A stretch of 64,000 nucleotides of DNA from Eretmocerus hayati (lineage: Eukaryota > Arthropoda > Insecta > Hymenoptera > Aphelinidae). Numbering within the stretch: the stretch's first letter is position 1; each line of letters opens with the position of its first letter. Both the position numbers and the translations under genes were made by a program. Positions 56,446 to 64,000 of the stretch are shown here, in pieces. The DNA lies in contig CM056743.1 in NCBI GenBank assembly GCA_029851415.1, forward strand, positions 65,316,186 to 65,380,185, given 5' to 3'. The notes under the pieces are model-generated. The model did no database searches, was not told the origin of the DNA, and was given only the letters and a program-made list of their open reading frames with translations.

Positions 56446-59400
56446 AGTTGCATGATTACCCGTAGAGGCGGTGAATGATACTTAAAAGTGAGCAAGTTGT
56501 CGATTGAAGCCATTCGAATCAATTAAACCGAATCTGACTCAAGACAATTGAATAGAAATGTGATTGGTTGAGTGCAATTAAGCTCATACCCGTTACACAC
56601 AGTCTGATATCACTTCTTACCATTGGGAGCAGTTTGCCAATGGTGCCATTATTGCATTCTCCACATTCAGTGATGCAAGAGATGAATGGTCGTGTAGGAG
56701 ATTTGATAATACTAAGGTGTAAACAAATTGGCGACTGGAACTGATTGAAGGCGATTGAGGGCGATTGGGCCAACCTTGGTTTATGTCAATTGGATATTAT
56801 TGGTCACATTAAATCATTTGGATTGATTTCTGTTGCACGAAGGTTGATGTTACTTTTGACAGCTGAGAACGATGGGCCGGTAGTGGCATCATTCTGTTTG
56901 TGGTAATTTGTGAATCAAGTGTTGAAGAAGCGGTATGGATGGTTGGATAATATTAAGGAAAGTCGATTGGTACATCTTCCACTTGTTCCGAATATAGTTG
57001 AATGCAATCACATCACTTCACGTCGCACACAGTACAGTGTCATTTCTTTCCTTTGGAAGCGATTGGCCAATATAGCGCCACCATTCAGTTTGCGACATTT
57101 GATTATGCACGAAGTGAATAGTCGCGCAGGCGATTGAATAATATTAAAGAGCGAGTGACTTGGGGATTGAAACCAATTGAAGTCGATGAAACCGGAGTTG
57201 GTTCATATCAATTTGATATGATTGGTCGTATGAACTCCTTCATTCACATTATTGCATAGAGTCCAAAGTCACTTTTCACCATTGGAAGCGATTGGCCATT
57301 ACCACCATCATTCTGCTCGCGTCATCAAGTAATGCAAGAAACAAATAGCCGTATAGGTGATTGAATGATATTGCGGAGTAAGCGACTTGGGGATTGGAAC
57401 CGATTAAAGTCAATTAAACCAAACATGGTTCATGTCAGATGGTTATGATTGGTCGTATGAACTCATTTAGAATTTATTCCTATTGCATGAACTTCATTGT
57501 CATATTGGGATCTATTTGCCAATAGCGGTTTGATTCTGTTCGTGACATTTCGCATTTCAAGAAGTGGACAGCTTTATAGGTGATGGGATAATATTGTGAG
57601 AGTCTTATCAGCGATTGAAACCGATTGAAGTCGATTGAATCGAACATGTACTATGTCGATCGGGTATGATTGGTCATCATATGCACTTATTTGGCGCAAT
57701 TTCAGTTGCATGAATTTCAATGTCGTTTTTCACCTTCGGAAAGGATTGTCCAACACCCCCATCATTCCGTTCGCATCATCGAGCAATGCAAGAGATGAAT
57801 AGCCGTTCAGGTGATTGAATAATATTGAGGGGTGAGCGAGTTGGCAATGGAAACCGATTGAAGTCGACTCAAACGGGCTTGGTCCATGCAATTGATTGCG
57901 ATTGATCGAATGAACTCATTTAGATTGATTCCTACTGTATAAAGTTCAATGTCACGTCCGACCATTGGAAGCAATCGGCCAATAAACCAACATCATCTTA
58001 TTGGCAACTTTCGATAATGCATGAATGGAATAGTCAAGCAGGCGATTGAATAATATTGAGGAGTGAGCGAGTTTTGCGATTGAAACCGACTAACGTCGAT
58101 TGAAATGAACGTGCTCTATGTCGATTGGATATGATTGATTATCATATGCACTTTTTTGGTCGATTTCAGATGTACGAGGTTCAATGTCTTTTTTCACCAT
58201 TGGATGCGATTGGCCATTACCACCATCATTCCGTTTGCGTCATCAAGTAATGAAGGAACGAATAGCCGTATAGGCGATTGAAAGATATTGCGGAGTAAGC
58301 GACTTGGGGATTGGAACCGATTGAAGTCAATTGAACCGAACATGGTTCATGTCAGATCGTTATGATTGGTCGTATGGACTCATTTACATTGATTCCTATT
58401 GCATGAATTTCAATGTCACTTTCGACTATGGGAGCGATCTGCCAATAGCGGTTCGATTCTGTTCGTGACATTTCGCATTTCAGGAAGTGGACAACCTCAT
58501 AAGTGATTGGATAATATTGTGAGAGTCTTATCAGCGATTGAAACCGATTGAAGTCGATTGAATCGAACATGTACTATGTCGATTGGATATGATTGGCCAT
58601 CATATGCACTTATATGGCTCAATTTCAGTTGCATGAATTTCAATGTCACTTTCCACCATTGGAAGCGATTGGCCAATACCCCCATCATTCCGTTCTCATC
58701 ATCAAGTAATGCAAGAGATGAATAGCCGTTTAGGTGATTGGATTATATAGAGGGGTGAGCGGGTTGGCGATTGAAACCGATTGAAGTCGATTCAAACGGG
58801 CTTGGTTCATGCAATTGATTACGATTGATCGGAGGAACTCATTCAGATTGATTCCTACTGTATCAAGTTCAATGTCACGTTCGACCATTGGAAGCAATTG
58901 GGCAATAAACCAACATCATTCTGTTAGCAACATTCGGTAATGCATGAAATGAATAGTGAAGCAGGCGATTGAATAATATCGAGGAGTGAGCGAGTTTGCG
59001 ATTGAAACTGACTAGAGTCGATTAAAACGTACTTGTTTTATGTCAATTGAATATGATTGGTCGTTTCAACATATTTGGATGGAGTGGCATCACATAAAAT
59101 TCAATGTCGCGTTTGACCATTGGAAGCGATTGGCAAATACCCCCATCATTCCGTTTGCATCATCGAGTAGTGCGAGAGATGAATAGCTGTTTGGGTGATT
59201 GAATAATATTGAGGGATGAGCGGGTCGGCGATTGAAACCGATTGAAGTCGATTCAAACGGGATTGGTTCTCGCAATTGATTACGATTGATCGGAGGAACT
59301 CATTCAGATTGCTTCCTACTGTATCAAGTTCAATGTCACGTTCGACCATTGGAAGCAATTGGGCAATAAACCAACATCATTGTGTTAGCAACATTCGGTA

Positions 59401-60420
59401 ATGCATGGAATGAATAGTGAAGCAGGCGATTGAATAATATCGAGGAGTGAGCGAGTTTGCGATTGAAACTGACTAGAGTCGATTAAAACGTACTTGTTTT
59501 ATGTCAATTGAATATGATTGGTCGTTTCAACATATTTGGATGGAGTGGCATCACATAAAATTCAATGTCGCGTTTGACCATTGGAAGCGATTGGCCAATA
59601 CCCCCATCATTCCGTTTGCATCATCGAGTAGTGCAAGAAATGAATAGCCGTTTCGGTGATTGAATAATATTGAGGGTCGAGCGGGTTGGCGATTGAAACC
59701 GATTGAAACCGATTGAAGTCGATTCAAACGGGATTGGTTTTCGCAATTGATTACGATTGATTGGATGAACTCATTCAGATTAATTCCTACTGTATTAAAT
59801 TTCAATGTCACGTTCGACCATTGGAAGCAATTAGCCAATGAATCAACATCATTCTGTTAGCAACATGCGGTAATGCATGAAATGAATAGTGAAGCAGGCG
59901 ATTGAATAATATTGAGGAGTGAGCGAGTTTCCGACTAAAGTCGATTGAAACGTATTTGTTTTATGTCGATCGAATATGATTGGTCATCCCAACATATTTA
60001 GATGGATCGGCATCACATAAACTTCAATGTCGCGTTTGACCATTGGAAGCGATTGGCCAAAAATTCATTTCTTCCGCGATACTTCGTATTGCAAGAGATG
60101 AATAGCAGTGTAGGCAATCGAATCATATTGCGGAGTGAGCGGGTTGGCGATTGAAACCGATTGAAGTCGGTTAAATCGAACATGGTTTATGTCAGTTGAA
60201 TATGATTGGTCTCGTGAACTTTTTTGGGTTGTTTGCACTATTGGAAGCGATTGACCAACAGTGAGATGATTCTCTTCGTGACATTCCGTGATGCAGGAGA
60301 TGAATAGTCTCATGGGCGTTCAACGTCAGTTCGTCCCGATTCAGTTAACTGTATCAGAGCCCATTGAATCACATTCAACTAGCCTACGTTGATCTTATGC
60401 GTGTTATTGCCCAACTCTGA
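56446..60420. repeat. Right inner arm: diverged tandem units
   Basis: About 18-20 units of roughly 200 bp with GATTGAAACCGATTGAAGTC, GATTGGTC, CATTGGAAGCGATTGGCC and GATTGAATAATATTG blocks. A higher-order repeat of about 470 bp is visible (58,700-59,100 against 59,170-59,570 and 59,640-60,030). ORFs at 58,352-60,313 are translations of the array. Confidence 0.85.
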
Positions 60421-60423
60421 CAT

Positions 60424-60495
60424 GAGCAGAATGGTCGAGTGGTCAACGTCGCTGTCCCGTAATCCAGAGGTCGCAGGTTTAAACCCCGTCAAAGG
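60424..60495 (+). repeat. tRNA-like sequence (SINE head or tRNA pseudogene)
   Basis: A-box-like TGGTCGAGTGG near 60,432 and B-box-like GGTTTAAACCCC near 60,477 at tRNA spacing. A full acceptor stem is not evident. The following 200 bp are AT-rich, so it may be the head of a short interspersed element. Confidence 0.5.
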
Positions 60496-60499
60496 TAAA

Positions 60500-61936
60500 A
60501 ATTATTCATCGATTTTTTGATTAATTGATGGAAATTGAATTAAACATTTCTTTCAGAATAAATATCTCCATGAATATCCGATGATTAAAAACTATCTCGA
60601 AAAATTGATAAAGTATACAAACGAATAATGATCAATAAGATATGTAACATCAATATGATCACCCCTAAGCATACTAACCGGAATAAAAATCAAAAATAAA
60701 GTATAGAAATTTTTTTTCTCGATTCAATAGAACGTACGTTTTTAGATCCGATCCGATCCAATTGGATCTCACCGTAGATTGAAACCCATTGGGAAACATT
60801 CAACAGTTGTTCACTAATAGAGCAACGGTTGGTTAGCTCCAATTGACTGACATTGATGCATCTGGGAGGGACCCGGCCGTATTTATTCGCAATTGAAGAC
60901 GATTGGATTACCATTCACTGATCCCTGAATTCCTTTTAGGAACGATTGGTTTATATTTTACAATTAAAACCGATTGAGGAGGATTGAATCCAATCAATTG
61001 AACTTCTCTTTTGCGATTGAAATATAATGATTCCCCAATCTAACGGTCGATTGAAACCAATTGAGAACCGTAGCGCGATTGTACTCGGAGCCACTCAAGG
61101 CAATTGGAGGAGTATTCAACAACTCCTCATTCCTGCTTGAGGCCGATTGATTCCTATAGCTATATGTAGAGTCAATTGGCGAAATTAGATCCAATTGACT
61201 GAATTTCATACGCGCTTTTCAGGTCTATTGAAATCTCTCTCTTTCAATTAATTGGTCACCTCCTATCGAATTCGATTGAGTGACATTAGATTCCATTGAC
61301 CGCGATTAAACCTGGTCCGAGTAGATTGGCGTCTTTCTCTCCCGAGAGATTGAAGCCAATTGAAAACTATTTGGGAATCCTTAGTCAATAGTGTAAGGGT
61401 CGATTGTCCCTATTGGAAGGTATTAAATGACATTCACCAGCTCCTAGATTTCTCTTGGATCCGATTAAACCATATAGCTTCATTCGGAATCGATTGAGCG
61501 AAATTAGATCCAATTGATTGAACTTCAAACATGCTTTTCAGATACATTGAAACTCCTCTCTCAATGCTTCGAAACCGATTGAAAATCACTCGATCCCTTC
61601 ATCTCTCGAATGTGATAAATATCCAATAGCAGTTCCGTGATTGAAGCGCATTGAAAGAGTATTCATCAATCCCCAGAAGTCTATTCAAGCGCATTAATCA
61701 ATATAGCAAGGAGCATGAAACATCACGAAGAAGCATTCATCTCAATTGCAATGAAGCAATCGGAAGTACTTGGTTGAAGTAGGTCCTCCACCTTTCATTA
61801 CTATTGAGCCCCCTCCACGTTAGAAATTCATCAATGAACACCAAGGTCAAAGTTGCATCTCAGATATCTAATTGAAATCTCATTCAGGAGTATTGACTAT
61901 AGAGCAATTGTTTTTAATAGAATACTTCTAGCAAGG
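60500..61936. repeat. Outer part of the right inner arm, highly diverged
   Basis: Sequence rich in CCAATTGA / CGATTGA words. The last 60 bp (near 61,890-61,936) align in inverse with 41,938-41,990 (AAACAATTG shared), showing continuity of the arm past the nested element on the left. No genes. Confidence 0.6.
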
Positions 61937-62332
61937 AGAGATCTCACGTAGTATCCAACGTGAGATCCAACGTGAGATCTTACGTGAGATCTCACGTGAG
62001 ATCCTACGTGAGATTTCAGGTGAGATCAGAGCTTCGACGCCTGCAACACGGTGGCGCGCCAGTCGTCCGTCCGCGCTCGCTGTGTCGTCTGCCGCAGTCC
62101 GCCGATTGATTAAAAATTCACATTATATCTGGATTTATGGTGTGGTTTAGGGCATCTGGTTACTCATGAAGCCCCTGAGGGTCATTTGATCACGAAAACA
62201 ATCATTGCTAGAGCAGACAAAGGATATTCAAATATCGATCTCACGTGAGATTTTACGTTGTATTATGACCCATCTCACGTGAGATCTCTCCTGTCTTACG
62301 TGAGTTCTCACGTGAGATGTTTTTACCGAGAT
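61937..62332. repeat. Right outer arm of the giant element
   Basis: Inverse of 38,216-38,644 with the same TCTCACGTGAGA sub-repeats; about 30 bp shorter owing to differences in sub-repeat number. Ends GATGTTTTTACCGAGAT. Confidence 0.9.
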
Positions 62333-63090
62333 GGCGCTGTAGTCAGGGTTGACACAGATTATATAGTAGATGATCCAGATGATGAAGAAGTAGAAGAAGA
62401 AACAGTATTTCCTAGAAGATCTTCAAGAGCGAAGAAGAGAAATAGAAATTTAGATGATTATGTATTGTATCTAACTTTGACAGATACTCGTGGACCAAAA
62501 ACATATAAAGAAGCTGCTAGCACTCCAAACAGTTTACAGTGATTGCAAACAGCTCAGTCAGAAATGGATGCTTTCATCAAAAACAAGGTATACACTCTTT
62601 GTAAACTTCCTCCAGGTAAAAAACAAATTGGGTGTCGATGGGTTTTCACACCTAAGATTGATAGTAATGGTGAGGTAAGATATAAGGCGAGACTCGTTGC
62701 AAAAGGTTATTCACAGGAATATGGAATAAATTATGATAAATGTTATTCTCCAGTTGTAAGGTACACCAGTCTTCGTATACTTTTTGCATTTGCTGCTCGC
62801 TATAATCTTGAAATTTTTCATATAGATATTGATACAGCTTTCCTTCACGGTGAGCTCAAAGAAGAAGTTTATATGACACAACCAGAAGGTTTTGAAGTTG
62901 AAGGTCAAGAAGACATAGTATGTTTGTTGCACAGAGTTTTGTATGGCTTAAAACAAGGCGGCAAAGCTTGGAATGAAAAACTTGATGAATTTCTTCTCAA
63001 TTTAGGTTTCAAGAGGTGAACTAATGATCCATGTGTTTATTACATTTATCTCAGCGAGGGAACCATGTATATAGCCATATTTGTTGATGA
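62333..63090 (+). pseudogene. Copia reverse transcriptase, truncated and with stops
   Basis: After a short acidic linker (DDPDDEEVEEETVFPRRSSR) the frame meets TGA at 62,540 where Trp is expected, then reads LCKLPPGKKQIGCRWVFTPK, ARLVAKGYSQ, FHIDIDTAFLHGELKEEVYM and LYGLKQGGKAWNEKL, all copia RT signatures. A further TGA lies at 63,017. The catalytic FVDD is reached at 63,079-63,090, where homology stops abruptly. The integrase domain, normally between protease and RT, is absent from both sides of the 24-kb insertion. RNase H and the 3' LTR are missing. Confidence 0.85.
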
Positions 63091-64000
63091 TCCCGACTAG
63101 AAATCTATTAGGGCTGCCCTCTTGGTTAATAGGGACCCTAACGGGCGAAGTGAGGGATGGAATAGGGAAGTCTGAGGGAAAGAATCGGGCATGCGACGCT
63201 TAGCTGGCCGGGGCCCGTACGGGTTCTCCCTCATACTGCCCTAACTCCGTAGCGCCCTAACGTTCCACACTACTGGCACAATATCGCCTCAATATGAGTT
63301 TTCGTGCAGACACTGCAGACTGGTGCAGAGTTGCAGACAGCTGCAGACGATCGCAACTTCGATAGATGGATATTCCGAGATTATAAGTACTCAAGGAATA
63401 CGCTGCTCAATGAGATTAGCAGAATGCTTTCTCTTAGCGAAATAGTTTAAGAGGTTCACTGAAACTAATGAGAAATTTGCAAAACTGATCAAATTCCAAA
63501 ATAATGATTGGGATTCCTACAGAATAGTTTTATTTTTTAATCTAATTTAATTGCATTTCATATCACACTCACAATCCAATGATTGGATTCAACCAATCGA
63601 TGTAGAATGGAGGAAAAGTATCTCTCTAGTCCATTAAAAGGTGGATAGATTAGTTGTAGAGGGAGATATGAGGATAAAATGGATTTTAGCTGCAATTTTC
63701 TTCTAATATTTTGGGTTATTATTACGAGATTCACTTTGAGGGGAATTAAGATGACCTAAACTGGGGTTTTTCATGGAAGATATGTAGTCTGGTTGAGGGA
63801 AAATTTTAATATAGTTGGTGAGAAGATCATTAAAATGGAGTTTTTTAAAAAAATTTGGATTTTTCGGGAATAAATTGGATTTTGAATGTATTTAAAAGGA
63901 TTTTGAAAATTTCGGTATCAACTAATCGATTTAGAACGATGAAAAAGTATAAACTTAGTTGAGTAAAATTTGTATATACTAGTTTAGGGGGTGGGTAATA
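63091..64000. other. Unassigned sequence after the copia break
   Basis: Begins CCCGACTAGAAATC directly after the RT FVDD codons. 63,100-63,260 is GC-rich (CCCTAACGGGCGAAGTGAGG), and the rest is AT-rich. No gene or terminal repeat recognised; it may be another element that truncated copia. Confidence 0.35.

Larger units (their letters stand above)
38216..62332. mobile_element. 24.1-kb giant inverted-repeat (foldback) element inserted in copia
   Basis: Both ends are inverted copies starting ATCTCGGTAAAAACATCTCA. The outer arms (38,216-38,644 and 61,937-62,332) match along their length, including a GC-rich block with CGGTGGCGCGCCAGTC-like sequence. Inward, the arms continue as diverged tandem units in opposite orientation (41,938-44,235 against 44,255-44,385 plus 56,446-61,936). 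The 3.3-kb element at 38,647-41,936 sits exactly at the inner end of the left outer arm, and arm homology resumes after it. The transposase class is unknown; no target duplication was found. Confidence 0.75.

Noticed and set aside
58352..60313. Series of minus-strand ORFs with shared sequence
   Set aside because: Translations of the tandem ~200-bp units; they carry no independent coding signal.
60424..60495. Functional tRNA gene
   Set aside because: A- and B-box-like words are present, but no convincing acceptor stem; listed as tRNA-like repeat only.

Overview
The window is eukaryotic, AT-rich and almost entirely transposable elements. It has spliced genes with GT..AG introns, TATA boxes, AATAAA signals and microsatellites. 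The element set (R1-clade LINE in (ACAT)n, Penelope, copia, Polinton, Helentron, many foldback elements) fits an arthropod, most likely an insect. A hymenopteran parasitoid is only a guess. No conserved single-copy housekeeping gene was recognised.

Region 1 (1-7.4 kb) is a stack of nested inverted-repeat elements: a large foldback element cut by the window start, holding a TA-flanked MITE, a GGGCGTAA palindrome (itself holding a pogo-like element) and a third palindrome. Region 2 (7.47-9.6 kb) is a 5'-truncated R1-clade retrotransposon with poly(A) tail, sitting between two (ACAT)n tracts as Waldo elements do. An unrecognised arginine-rich exon follows (9.77-10.46 kb).

Region 3 (about 10.5-24.5 kb) is a decayed Polinton/Maverick (adintovirus-like) element. 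Plus strand: an exonuclease-like small protein, a protein-primed DNA polymerase B broken into four pieces, and a small OB-like protein. Minus strand: a paralogue of the exonuclease-like protein, integrase with chromodomain, fibre-like protein, a DUF8207-like protein and a packaging ATPase. Plus strand again: PLA2-domain protein, adenovirus-type protease, penton-like minor capsid protein, a basic core-like peptide and the double-jelly-roll major capsid protein (one stop codon). Together this is a replication, integration and virion-assembly set, not intact as it stands.

Region 4 (24.57-33.4 kb) holds two copies of one foldback family, each invaded by a different near-perfect palindrome, plus a Penelope-like GIY-YIG endonuclease fragment and a second GGGCGTAA copy. 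Region 5 (34.1-36.2 kb) has minus-strand exons resembling an insect DUF4806-type gene.

Region 6 (36.6-63.1 kb) is a copia retrotransposon (5' LTR, PBS, gag, protease ... reverse transcriptase) split by a 24.1-kb inverted-repeat element (38,216-62,332). Its arms carry palindromic TCTCACGTGAGA sub-repeats and long arrays of diverged ~200-bp units in opposite orientation. One arm is invaded by a 3.3-kb TIR element, the other by a Helentron-type rolling-circle transposon (about 44.4-56.4 kb). That transposon encodes an OTU-Rep-helicase polyprotein (one stop, two frameshifts), an RPA70-like ssDNA-binding protein spread over five exons, and a four-finger C2H2 protein. The last kilobase is unassigned.
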